Below, piece after piece: positions 9,174 to 17,894 of a stretch of 64,000 bases of DNA; the first letter of the stretch is position 1; each line of letters opens with the position of its first letter. Below the pieces are notes generated by a model. That model saw only the letters and a program-made list of their open reading frames with translations, had not been told where the DNA came from and ran no database searches. A program made the translations under genes and the position numbers. This DNA is from Marinoscillum luteum. Lineage in GTDB: Bacteria; Bacteroidota; Bacteroidia; Cytophagales; Cyclobacteriaceae. The stretch spans positions 124,001 to 188,000 of the forward strand of contig NZ_JBIPKE010000016.1 of NCBI RefSeq assembly GCF_044005705.1, read 5' to 3'.

Positions 9174-9205
9174 GTTAACAAAATGATAACATGTTAACAA
9201 ATTAT
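9174..9205. promoter_or_regulatory. AT-rich region with two GTTAAC elements upstream of the aldehyde dehydrogenase
   Basis: The 119-bp divergent intergenic region carries GTTAAC at 9174-9179 and 9193-9198 and a perfect 10-bp palindrome TAACATGTTA at 9187-9196. Position and symmetry suggest an operator. No clear TAnnTTTG element was found here. Confidence 0.3.
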
Positions 9206-9223
9206 TAATAAACAACACAGCCC

Positions 9224-10627
9224 ATGAACCCCAATACAGGTGACCTGAATGCAACAGCCCTTTTTGAAAGTCAAAAAAAAGCGGCTCTGCTCAACAGAGC
9301 AGGACATTGGAAAGATCGACGTAGGAAACTCCGCCAGTTGGAAAAATGGATACTGGAGCATCGCGATCAAATACACCAGGCAGTGTTTAAGGACCTTGCG
9401 AAACCCGCCTCCGAAGTGGACATTACCGAGGTATACCCGGTCCTGTCAGAGTGTCGTCACGCCATAAGTAGCCTCCGGAAATGGACGTCTCCTGAGCCCA
9501 TAGATGGAAGTCTTTCTTTTCTGGGGACTTCAGCTTACGTTCAGTATGAGCCTAAGGGAACCTCATTGATCATTTCACCCTGGAACTACCCGATTCTATT
9601 GGCCATCGGCCCTGTTGTTTCGTCCATTGCGGCTGGTAATACCGTAGTGCTCAAGCCGTCAGAGTTTACTCCGGCAACCAACCGCGTAATCAGGGAGATG
9701 ATCGAATCGCTTTTTCCCAGTGACCAGGTGGCCATCCTGGAGGGGGATGCTGCGGTGGCTTCTGAGCTACTAAGCCTTCCCTATGACCACATTTTCTTTA
9801 CAGGAAGCCCCGCTGTAGGAAAGGTGGTGATGACTGCCGCGGCAAAAAATCTAACCTCGGTGACACTGGAGCTGGGAGGGAAGTCACCAACCATCGTAGA
9901 TGAAACCGCTAACATTGCTGATGCTGCAAGAAAAATCACCTGGGGTAAATGGATCAATGCTGGCCAGACCTGCGTGGCTCCGGATTATGTTTTTGTGCAC
10001 AGATCCCGACTGGAGGCCTTGTTGGCGGGGTTACGATCAGAGGCGGAAAAGCGCTATCAGGATAAGCACAACTATGCTTCCATTATTAATACACGACATC
10101 ACGAACGATTATCCGGTGCTTTAAAAGATGCTTTGGAGCAAGGTGCCCTCCTTGAGTTTGGTGGAAATGTGGATGCCGGTGGACTGTACATTCAGCCAAC
10201 GATAGTGACTCAGGTCACAGACCAGATGCACCTGATGCAAGAGGAGATTTTTGGTCCCATACTACCCGTGATGGCCTATGATGACCTGGATGAAGTGATC
10301 CGGTACATCAACGATCGGCCTAAGCCTCTTGCCCTTTACCATTACAGTGGGAGCCGGGCCTATAAGGAGAAGGTTTTGAAGCATACCAGCTCAGGGTCGG
10401 TGGTGATCAATGACAGTGTGTTGCAATTTGGGCATCCGCATCTTCCTATGGGTGGGGTGAACAACAGCGGACTGGGCAAATCTCATGGCAAGGCCGGATT
10501 TTTAGCATTCAGCCATGGCAAGGCCGTATTGAAGCAAAGAGTAGGCTTTACAGTGGCACGTACCGTGTACCCACCCTATACTTCTTTCAAAAAGAAACTC
10601 ATAGAATTGATGCTTAAGTATTTTTAG
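9224..10627 (+). CDS. Aldehyde dehydrogenase, class 3 type
   Basis: 467-residue NAD(P)-dependent aldehyde dehydrogenase of the shorter class 3 (ALDH3/ConiferylALDH-like) branch. Visible motifs: SPWNYPILL near the substrate channel, the NAD-binding FFTGSPAVG, general base Glu216 in LELGGKSP, catalytic Cys250 in GQTCVAPDY, and EEIFGPILP. The hydrophobic C-terminus (LIELMLKYF) is typical of ALDH3 members that touch membranes and oxidise medium- or long-chain fatty aldehydes. Length is normal. It stands alone except for a small lipoprotein gene 17 nt downstream. Role: detoxification or lipid aldehyde oxidation; exact substrate not deducible. Confidence 0.93.
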   Translation: MNPNTGDLNATALFESQKKAALLNRAGHWKDRRRKLRQLEKWILEHRDQIHQAVFKDLAKPASEVDITEVYPVLSECRHAISSLRKWTSPEPIDGSLSFLGTSAYVQYEPKGTSLIISPWNYPILLAIGPVVSSIAAGNTVVLKPSEFTPATNRVIREMIESLFPSDQVAILEGDAAVASELLSLPYDHIFFTGSPAVGKVVMTAAAKNLTSVTLELGGKSPTIVDETANIADAARKITWGKWINAGQTCVAPDYVFVHRSRLEALLAGLRSEAEKRYQDKHNYASIINTRHHERLSGALKDALEQGALLEFGGNVDAGGLYIQPTIVTQVTDQMHLMQEEIFGPILPVMAYDDLDEVIRYINDRPKPLALYHYSGSRAYKEKVLKHTSSGSVVINDSVLQFGHPHLPMGGVNNSGLGKSHGKAGFLAFSHGKAVLKQRVGFTVARTVYPPYTSFKKKLIELMLKYF

Positions 10628-10644
10628 CATTATTTTAGCGCGTT

Positions 10645-11037
10645 ATGAAAAGAGTTTTGGCAATTACACTTTTAGGATTTTTGGCAGCTTGTTCCGGTGG
10701 AGATGAAAAACCTTCTGGATGGGAGGGAGAATGGACAGCTACCTGGGAAACAGACCCGGCATCTTTCGAAGGGATAGAGGGTATTTCGGATTACACCATG
10801 CCTGGCATGGTCATTTTTGGACCGGAGATGGTCAATATCAAGGCCTATGGGTTTGAGGGTTGCGTTTTTAGCAAAGACACCCTCGATCATTCTTTGAGAT
10901 GGAGAGTGAGTAATGATTCCCTTATTCTGATCAATGATGAAGACACCCCCGGCATGGTCTATCAGATCAAGGAAAAAACGACGGATCTCATCCGCCTTCA
11001 GTTGATGGAGGACATTTTCCTTACGCTCGAGAAGTAA
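10645..11037 (+). CDS. Small lipoprotein of unknown function
   Basis: 130 residues with a lipoprotein signal peptide and lipobox LAAC (Cys16), followed by SGG. The mature part is a small beta-rich domain with repeated short strands (WEGEWTATWETD, MVIFGPEMVNIKAYGFEGC, SLRWRVSNDSLIL), like the small lipocalin-like proteins common in Bacteroidota. A second cysteine sits in the middle of the domain. It starts 17 nt after the aldehyde dehydrogenase stop. I do not recognise a named family and assign no function. Confidence 0.75.
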   Translation: MKRVLAITLLGFLAACSGGDEKPSGWEGEWTATWETDPASFEGIEGISDYTMPGMVIFGPEMVNIKAYGFEGCVFSKDTLDHSLRWRVSNDSLILINDEDTPGMVYQIKEKTTDLIRLQLMEDIFLTLEK

Positions 11038-11151
11038 GCCTTTCCAATACCGATTCACAGCTTCAGGTGAAGGATTAGTTAATTCTCTGAACAGCTATGG
11101 CATCTATTGGTTTAATCCGTAATTTGGTAGTGATATTTAAATTTTCGGATT

Positions 11152-13806
11152 ATGAAAAAAGTTCTCATCATTCTTGCCGCGCTTATCGGCCTTGTTTTGA
11201 TTACGGCTATCGCCGTTCCCATCATTTTTAAGGATGACATTCGGGCGGCCATTGACAAGGAGCTAGACAATAGCTTAAATGCTAAAATATTTTATGATAC
11301 CGAGGCTTTCAGCCTCTCCCTTTTCAAGAGTTTTCCGGACCTTTCCGTTACTGTCGGAAACTTCGGAATCGTAGGATTAGCCCCGTTCGAGCAGGATACG
11401 CTGGTATCTGTAGGGGAGTTTGGGATTACCCTGGACATCATGTCAGTGATTAGTGGGGATCAAATCAAAATTGTGAATGTGTCACTGGTGGATCCTAACA
11501 TCAAGGTGATTGTGCTGGAAGATGGCACGGCCAACTATGACATAGCCAAGCCATCCGAGGAGACCACCGAGGAGGAGTCGACAGCATCGGAGCCCATCAG
11601 TATTCAGATTCAGGGCTGGGAGATTACCAACGCCAGGCTGATTTATGATGATGCCACACTTCCTATGGTGGCCAGTATTGGCGGCTTAAAACACAGTGGT
11701 TCGGGTGATTTTTCTCAGGATGTTTTTGACATGTCTACTTCCACAACTGTTGAATCATTTTCACTCACTTATGATGGGGTAGAGTACATCAGCAACAAAC
11801 AATTGGTGGCGGATATCGCGATGGCGATGGATCTGGCCAACATGAAGTTTACCTTCAAGGAAAACAAAGCCAGTCTGAATGATTTTGGGTTTGGTTTTGA
11901 TGGCTATGTGAGTATGCCTGGTGATGACATTGAGATGGACATCACCTATGGAGGTAAGGACATCAATCTGCTGAGTGTCTTATCCCTGATCCCGGGGGTT
12001 TATCAGGAGTATATGGATGGAGTAACTGCAACCGGCTCTGTTAACTTTAATGGAGCGGTTACGGGTGTATACAATGAGGAGTCAATGCCCAAGGTTACTG
12101 CCAGTTTTGCAATCGCAGAGGGTAAAATATCTTATGCGGAGTATCCCATCCCAATGGAGGAGATTGTGGTGAGTGCCAAATTTGATTATCCGTCAGCGGA
12201 TTTGCGGGAGACCAGTTTTGTCATGGACAAGTTTCACATGAAGCTGGATGGAGAGGAAGTTTCAGCCTATCTGTATTTTAAGGACCTGGAGGATTATTTC
12301 TGGGATTTTAACATGAAAGGCAACCTGGATCTGGAGAAATTAACCAAAGTAGTGAAGCTGGAGGATATGACCCTGAAAGGACTCGTGAGTGCAGACCTGA
12401 GTACCAAGGGACGGATGTCTGATCTGGATGCCGGACGGTATGCTTCCTTGCCTACTTCGGGCAGTTTGGGGATGGATAACTTTTATTTTGAAAGCCCCGA
12501 TTTGCCACAGGGTTTTGGCATTGCCAATACCCGAATGACCTTTGATCCCGCTCGTATTGCCCTGACCAATTTCAAAGGGAACGCCGGAAAAACAGACCTC
12601 AATATGGATGGTGAGATTACCAACTATTTGCAATATACCCTTGCCGATAGTGCCAAACTTTATGGCAAACTGAACTTTAGCTCAGCGCTGGTGGATGCCA
12701 ACGAGTGGATGACCGAAGAGACCACCACCGAAGAGACAGTGGATACGGCGGCTATGGAAATGGTGCGTATTCCTGAAAATATTGATTTCGTGCTGACTTC
12801 AAAAATTGACCTGATTAAGTATGACAATCTGGAACTAAAGGATTTTGGTGGAAAGGTGATTATACGAGACGGTGCACTTCGACTGGAAAAAGCCGGATTC
12901 AACCTCCTGGATGGTTATTTTGAGTTGAATGGTGCATACGAATCTGCAATGGCGCTTGACAAACCACTGTATGATTTTGACTTCAAAATCAAAGACTTGT
13001 CCATTGCTTCTGCTTTCGAGTCGTTTGTGACGGTGCAGAAACTGGCTCCGGTCGCTGAAAAAATGACCGGAAAGTTTTCAACAGACTTCAAAATCGGGGG
13101 AAGCCTTGGCGCTGATATGATGCCGATTTATGAAGAGATGCAAGGCGCCGGGCTGATGGAAATAGCCCAAGCCACCCTGAAAGATGTGAAGTTATTGTCT
13201 GCCGTGTCCAATGTGAGCAAGCTGAATCAGCAGGACGGGGAAGTGTCACTGAAAGATGTGTTGCTGGCGACAGAAATAAAAAATGGGCGCTTATATGTTG
13301 AACCATTTGACCTGATCATTGGTGGCAGAAAGGCGACTGTTGGGGGTAGTACAGGTGTGGACGGAAGTCTGGATTATCTGATGTCCATGGATGTGCCTTC
13401 AGGGCAGGTAGGTCAGGCACTTAATAGTGCGATTTCTTCTTTCGCCGGCTTGGATAATGCCATTGGAAAAGACATCACCCTGAACCTGGGAATTAAGGGG
13501 ACATATGATGACCCTAAGGTGAACCTGCTCAGTGCACAGCCAGGAACCAGTGGAGGTAGCTCCAGTGTGAAGGCGGCCTTGCAGGCGCAGGCCAAAGAAA
13601 AGGTGGACGCTAAGAAAGAAGAAATCAAGCAGGAGCTGGAAGCCAAAAAGGATTCGGTAACTACCGAAGTAAAAGAAAAAGTGGATGCGGCCAAAGAGGA
13701 GGTAAAGAAAGAAGTGGAAGAGACCAAGGAGGAGGTAAAAGATAAGGCCAAGGATGCAGTGAAGGATATTTTTGGAAAGAAGAAAAAAGGAGATGGGGGC
13801 AGGTAA
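11152..13806 (+). CDS. AsmA-family envelope protein with charged C-terminal helix
   Basis: 884 residues: one N-terminal membrane helix (about 4-24), a long beta-rich AsmA body (about 25-800), and a highly charged Lys/Glu/Ala/Val tail (about 815-884). AsmA-family proteins (TamB, YhdP and relatives) form hydrophobic grooves that carry phospholipids between inner and outer membrane or help outer-membrane assembly. Repeated elements such as DITYGGKDINL, and the AsmA_2-like C-terminal part with VQKLAPVAEKMTGKFSTDFKIGG, support the call. The tail has heptad- or 11-mer-like Lys/Glu repeats (KVDAKKEE, KVDAAKEE) and should form a long amphipathic helix. A strong terminator follows. It is preceded by 114 bp of noncoding DNA and so probably has its own promoter. 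Confidence 0.85.
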   Translation: MKKVLIILAALIGLVLITAIAVPIIFKDDIRAAIDKELDNSLNAKIFYDTEAFSLSLFKSFPDLSVTVGNFGIVGLAPFEQDTLVSVGEFGITLDIMSVISGDQIKIVNVSLVDPNIKVIVLEDGTANYDIAKPSEETTEEESTASEPISIQIQGWEITNARLIYDDATLPMVASIGGLKHSGSGDFSQDVFDMSTSTTVESFSLTYDGVEYISNKQLVADIAMAMDLANMKFTFKENKASLNDFGFGFDGYVSMPGDDIEMDITYGGKDINLLSVLSLIPGVYQEYMDGVTATGSVNFNGAVTGVYNEESMPKVTASFAIAEGKISYAEYPIPMEEIVVSAKFDYPSADLRETSFVMDKFHMKLDGEEVSAYLYFKDLEDYFWDFNMKGNLDLEKLTKVVKLEDMTLKGLVSADLSTKGRMSDLDAGRYASLPTSGSLGMDNFYFESPDLPQGFGIANTRMTFDPARIALTNFKGNAGKTDLNMDGEITNYLQYTLADSAKLYGKLNFSSALVDANEWMTEETTTEETVDTAAMEMVRIPENIDFVLTSKIDLIKYDNLELKDFGGKVIIRDGALRLEKAGFNLLDGYFELNGAYESAMALDKPLYDFDFKIKDLSIASAFESFVTVQKLAPVAEKMTGKFSTDFKIGGSLGADMMPIYEEMQGAGLMEIAQATLKDVKLLSAVSNVSKLNQQDGEVSLKDVLLATEIKNGRLYVEPFDLIIGGRKATVGGSTGVDGSLDYLMSMDVPSGQVGQALNSAISSFAGLDNAIGKDITLNLGIKGTYDDPKVNLLSAQPGTSGGSSSVKAALQAQAKEKVDAKKEEIKQELEAKKDSVTTEVKEKVDAAKEEVKKEVEETKEEVKDKAKDAVKDIFGKKKKGDGGR

Positions 13807-13831
13807 TCCCTGAAACCAGGAGAAACTTAAA

Positions 13832-13858
13832 GGGGCTGTGCAACACAGCCCCTTTTTT
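13832..13858 (+). terminator. Rho-independent terminator after the AsmA gene
   Basis: Perfect 9-bp stem GGGGCTGTG (13832-13840) / CACAGCCCC (13844-13852), 3-nt loop, then six T. It lies 26 nt after the AsmA stop and just before the convergent TonB-receptor stop; on the other strand the T tract is weak, so it acts mainly on the + strand. Confidence 0.9.
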
Positions 13859-13859
13859 G

Positions 13860-16196
13860 TTAGAACTTGATCGAATAGACGATGTTGGGAATCAGCGAGA
13901 GCTGCGTGCCTCGCTCTATCTCTCCGGTGGGCTCCAGGTAGTATTCCCTGATCACCGCCTGGTTGTTGGTCACATTTTGCACATCTATTTTGAATTCACG
14001 GGTGGTGTTTTTCTTGTTTTTTCTCGTTCCCACGGTCAGATTCACAAAAAACACATCATCTCCTTTTTGTGAGAAGGGTTTGTCTTCGTGATACACCGCA
14101 TGCCCTTGTTCACGGGAGCGCTCCAGATCCAAAGGAGTATATCTGCCACCTCCCAGTAAGGCCACTTTTGCATTCACAAAAAATACTTTGTTCTTTTCCG
14201 GCCCACCGATGTTGAACTCTTTTCCTCCAATAAAATTGGCCATGTAGTTGCCATTGTAGGCGGTAGACCGCTCTGCACCATCCATGGCAGTGTAGAGCGA
14301 CTGGAACAGTGACAAGGTACCCATGTAGTAGAGGCCCTGGTGAAAGAATCGCTCATAGGTGAGTTCCAGACCATAATTCCTTCCTGTCCCATCGTTGACT
14401 AACGGGCGGTTGATATAGGAGTCGGACGCATTTAACAATGAAAAAGTGCTCCCAGGGAGATCTTCGATTGGAATGTCAAACAGATGCTGATAATAGACTT
14501 CCGCTTTGAGGTGTGCTTGTGGACTGACGGTGAGGTCATAGCCCAACACCCAATGGTGTGCTTTCGAGGGAGTCAGGTTTTTATTAGGCTGTATCAGCTG
14601 TCTCTGGTCATTGGAGGTTTTGGCCAGATAGGTGGAAATGCTCTCCACCTTGCTGTGAAGACCGTAGCCCGCATTTAGTGATTGGCGAGGAGTCATTTGC
14701 CATTTGAGTGCTGCTCGTGGTTCTACAGAGTGGGCATTGCTGAGGTCGAAATAAAGATAGTGAATGCCTGAGGTGATGGTCCAGTCTTCATTCACTCTGT
14801 ATTTCCAGCTGGTAAAGGCCTGAATGGTTTGAGACCCTCCCTGGTCAGAGAGCACATTTTCAAGGGCCTGGTGGTCATAGTTATATTCATTGGCCGTGGC
14901 GTCATAGCTCAGATCACTAAATATTACTCCTGTTTCCACCTTATGTTGAGCACTGATTTTGTAATTGAAGGTTGATACCGTTCTTAGGGTGGTTTTAGAG
15001 ATATCCGAATTGTAAGCATTGTAAAACTCCTTGTTATCATCCACCAGGTCATCCACGGAGTAGAGACTAGTAGCGGAGAGAGTAGCTATATTTTTCAGGT
15101 AGGCTTTATCAGATATAAAATAGACATGGGAGAGACCCAAAATGCCCAGGTCAGAATTGAATTCTCCTTTGTATGCCGGATCACCATTGTCCAGTTCCTC
15201 TTCGCTTTGAATTTTACTTTTACCACCCAGCCCAAATAGCGCCAGTGTATGTTTCCGGTTGATGGGCAGGTTCACATTGAAGGAGGCATCCTGGTATTTT
15301 GGGATTCCCCCAAAATCGAGAATACCCAGGTCTGAAAGTAGCTGGAGGGAGCTATATCGATAGTTGGCGATGTACGAACCATTGTAGCCTTTTTTGAAAG
15401 GGCCCTCAGCTGTGAATTCCAGGCCGAGCGTGCTGGCTCCTGCCGTGTATTCTCTTGTTTGGTTATTACCCTTTTTGAAGCGAATGTCCATGATGCCAGA
15501 TAGGGCGTTGCCATATTCAGGCGCAAATGCTCCGGAGTAAAAGTCCGAATTGTCCAGCATATTGCTATTCAGGGCATTTACCGGCCCTCCAGTAGAGCCT
15601 TCGCTTGCAAAATGATTTGGGTTTGGGATTTCTACCCCTTCCAGTTTCCACAGTAGCCCTTTTGGGGAGTTTCCTCTCACCACAATGTTATTGTCTCCCT
15701 CTGCGTCACCGGCCACACCAGCGAAGGTGGAGACCATGCGGGCAGGATCACTAAAGGCCCCTGCATACCGCTGCGTTTCTTCTACAGAAAAGGAACGTGC
15801 ACTGACCAGTGCCATTTCGTTGCGAACTTCTCCTTTGTTGCGATCTGCGGTGACCACTACTTCTGCCAGCTTTTCCACCGACTCGATCATTGATACATTG
15901 ACAATGACTTCCTTGGCTGCCGTGACCAGCACGTTTGGGATCACCCGGTCTTCGTAGCCAATGTAGGTCACCATCAGGTTTACTCTGCCAAGTGGCACCC
16001 GGTCTATTCTGAACTCTCCATTGATGTCGGTTACATTTCCCAAAACAGGATCACTTTCCAGGACTCTGATGGTGGCCCCGATCAGTGGGCTCTTGGAATC
16101 TGTGTCAATCAGTTTACCCCGGATCACCTGTGTTTGGCTATAGGCGGCTGAGACAATGAGAAAAAGGATAGTGAGGATTAAAAATTTAGTTTTCAT
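13860..16196 (-). CDS. TonB-dependent receptor with carboxypeptidase-regulatory-like domain
   Basis: 778-residue outer-membrane transporter. Order: signal peptide (about 1-20, ending AYSQ), a carboxypeptidase-regulatory-like domain (about 24-105; GKLIDTDSKSPLIGATIRV), a plug domain (about 115-230; NIVVRGNSPKGLLWKLEGVEI), then a 22-strand-type barrel ending in a terminal Phe (IVYSIKF). It has no STN signalling domain. This lineage is close to the receptors annotated as TonB-dependent receptor/CirA-like in Cytophagales. It is the last gene of the ECF sigma/FecR cluster, 69 nt after the STN repeat protein with a hairpin between them. Substrate unknown; siderophore or other metal complex would fit the regulators. 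Confidence 0.9.
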   Translation of the reverse strand: MKTKFLILTILFLIVSAAYSQTQVIRGKLIDTDSKSPLIGATIRVLESDPVLGNVTDINGEFRIDRVPLGRVNLMVTYIGYEDRVIPNVLVTAAKEVIVNVSMIESVEKLAEVVVTADRNKGEVRNEMALVSARSFSVEETQRYAGAFSDPARMVSTFAGVAGDAEGDNNIVVRGNSPKGLLWKLEGVEIPNPNHFASEGSTGGPVNALNSNMLDNSDFYSGAFAPEYGNALSGIMDIRFKKGNNQTREYTAGASTLGLEFTAEGPFKKGYNGSYIANYRYSSLQLLSDLGILDFGGIPKYQDASFNVNLPINRKHTLALFGLGGKSKIQSEEELDNGDPAYKGEFNSDLGILGLSHVYFISDKAYLKNIATLSATSLYSVDDLVDDNKEFYNAYNSDISKTTLRTVSTFNYKISAQHKVETGVIFSDLSYDATANEYNYDHQALENVLSDQGGSQTIQAFTSWKYRVNEDWTITSGIHYLYFDLSNAHSVEPRAALKWQMTPRQSLNAGYGLHSKVESISTYLAKTSNDQRQLIQPNKNLTPSKAHHWVLGYDLTVSPQAHLKAEVYYQHLFDIPIEDLPGSTFSLLNASDSYINRPLVNDGTGRNYGLELTYERFFHQGLYYMGTLSLFQSLYTAMDGAERSTAYNGNYMANFIGGKEFNIGGPEKNKVFFVNAKVALLGGGRYTPLDLERSREQGHAVYHEDKPFSQKGDDVFFVNLTVGTRKNKKNTTREFKIDVQNVTNNQAVIREYYLEPTGEIERGTQLSLIPNIVYSIKF

Positions 16197-16241
16197 AAGT
16201 GCGTTTTTTGACGATTACACACTGATGAAAACCAAAGTGGA

Positions 16242-16264
16242 TTTTACCCCCACGTGGGGTAAAA
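16242..16264 (-). other. Intercistronic hairpin between STN-protein and TonB-receptor genes
   Basis: Stem TTTTACCCC (16242-16250) / GGGGTAAAA (16256-16264), 9 bp with a 5-nt loop, starting at the stop region of the upstream gene on the - strand. No T tract follows the stem, so it looks more like an mRNA stability or processing element, or an attenuator, than a standard terminator. Confidence 0.5.
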
Positions 16265-16265
16265 A

Positions 16266-17894
16266 TTAAAACCGAATGGCAGCTTCATAGCCCACCCAGG
16301 CCTTGGTAAGGGCATTTCCATCCGTTTTTTGATAGAGGGTGTTGGTCCCAAATCGATCCGAGAACTCGGGGTTTTGGCCATGCCTGCCAAAGAAATAGTA
16401 ATGCAAGACTGGCCCTCCGTGGATTGAGATCTTCTTGGTGAGCTGGCCTCCCATGCGTAAAGCCCAACGGAGGTCACTGTTGAACCCATCCATAAAGGCA
16501 CTGTTTAGCGGCTGGAGTGTATTTATGGACAATTCTGTGGAGGCTAGCAGCACTTGATTGAGTGCCCGCTGAGTGCCAAAACCCATCCCATAGCTCCATA
16601 GCTGCCCGGCGTGAGGGTCTATGCCCGCAGAAATGATGCTGTAGAAATGATGAAGCCCTGATTTGAAAGAGAGATTATACGGCGTAACGTCGTTTGCACT
16701 CGCTTCCAGCTGATGGAGTTCGTCCTTAAAAAGGTTGATCAGCCCGATAGAAAACCCACTTTCTACTTCTTTGGCCAGGTTGACAATCCCGATTTGCATG
16801 CCTTTCAAAGTACCGGTGCGGTTGATAAAACCAGCTAGTTGGATGCCCTTCAAGGTGCCCGATGTATGGTTGGCAAAGCCGGACATCTGTAACCCACGAG
16901 TTTCAGATGCTGTATTGAGAACTCCAGCCAGCTGAAAGCCGACGACCTTCTTCGTATGGTTGGAGCACCCTGCCGCCTGGAACCCCGCCATGTCTTGCAA
17001 GGTGATGTTGGAAGCCCCAGCCCATTGATTGCCGTGGAAGTGGCTCCCTACAATGTTGATAGCTCCCGCCATCTGGAGGCCGGAACCTTCCATACGCTCC
17101 ATGTTGATAAATCCACCCAGCTCCACTCCGTGCAGCGAGTGCGCATATCCGGCAATGATATTGAACGAAACCACATTTGAGATTTTGCCTGAGATAAAAC
17201 CATTGGTACTCAGCCCTGGGGTCAGAGAGACCTGTGCTAGTCTGCGTTCTGTCAGGCTTACGTTATTGGCGTGTTTTCTTACTTTATTGCGCGCAAAGAA
17301 CTGTACCAATTTCAAGGTGTCAGTTGGGTTCTGCTGCTGGATTTCTTGTATGGGCTTGAGCAATACGGTGAAGAAGCGATCTTTTGCACTCACCTGGATC
17401 ACGGTGTCCTGATAATTGGCTTTGCTGATGGCGATGAATGCCACTTCGTCGGGTACAGTGGCTGTCAGCGTGTACTTGCCAAAATGGTCAGTCATGGCTG
17501 AAGTGAGGCGGTTCACCTCATACACGCTTACTTCTGCGAGCTCCTCATGTGTATCGGCGTCCAGAATTTCTCCCTGAGTAGTAACGGAAACCTGTTTTTT
17601 AGGCTTTTCTGCCGAAACGATGATGATATAGTGGCCCCGCTCAACATAAGAGAGTTCACTGCCCAGGATTTTTTTTAAAATCAGGGCCAAAGGTTCCTGC
17701 TCTGCTTTCACGTTCACTGGCTTGTCGGGGATCAAGTCGCTGTTGTAGGCAAATTTTTTCCCGGTAAGGGTGGTCAATGTCTGGAATACACTTTGATAGG
17801 AGGCATTTTCCAAATTCAATGACACAGCATCGTTTGACTGACCACTGGCTGAAAACACCAGCATGAAGGCAAGCAGAAGAATTACATGTCGCAC
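16266..17894 (-). CDS. STN-domain protein with surface-type beta repeats
   Basis: 542 residues: signal peptide (about 1-19), an STN (secretin/TonB short N-terminal) domain (about 25-95), a carboxypeptidase-regulatory-like domain (about 105-180), a linker, and about eight repeats of roughly 20 residues (about 235-390) of the form G-[FIL]-Q-x-[AS]-G-x-x-N, for example GFQLAGVLN and GIQLAGFIN. The repeats resemble those called LA_2272 surface repeats. The rest (about 395-542) is beta-rich and ends in Phe like an outer-membrane barrel. STN domains normally sit on the receptor and touch FecR; here it is on a separate protein. GTG start, overlapping fecR by 13 nt, so expression is translationally coupled. 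Confidence 0.85.
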   Translation of the reverse strand: MRHVILLLAFMLVFSASGQSNDAVSLNLENASYQSVFQTLTTLTGKKFAYNSDLIPDKPVNVKAEQEPLALILKKILGSELSYVERGHYIIIVSAEKPKKQVSVTTQGEILDADTHEELAEVSVYEVNRLTSAMTDHFGKYTLTATVPDEVAFIAISKANYQDTVIQVSAKDRFFTVLLKPIQEIQQQNPTDTLKLVQFFARNKVRKHANNVSLTERRLAQVSLTPGLSTNGFISGKISNVVSFNIIAGYAHSLHGVELGGFINMERMEGSGLQMAGAINIVGSHFHGNQWAGASNITLQDMAGFQAAGCSNHTKKVVGFQLAGVLNTASETRGLQMSGFANHTSGTLKGIQLAGFINRTGTLKGMQIGIVNLAKEVESGFSIGLINLFKDELHQLEASANDVTPYNLSFKSGLHHFYSIISAGIDPHAGQLWSYGMGFGTQRALNQVLLASTELSINTLQPLNSAFMDGFNSDLRWALRMGGQLTKKISIHGGPVLHYYFFGRHGQNPEFSDRFGTNTLYQKTDGNALTKAWVGYEAAIRF

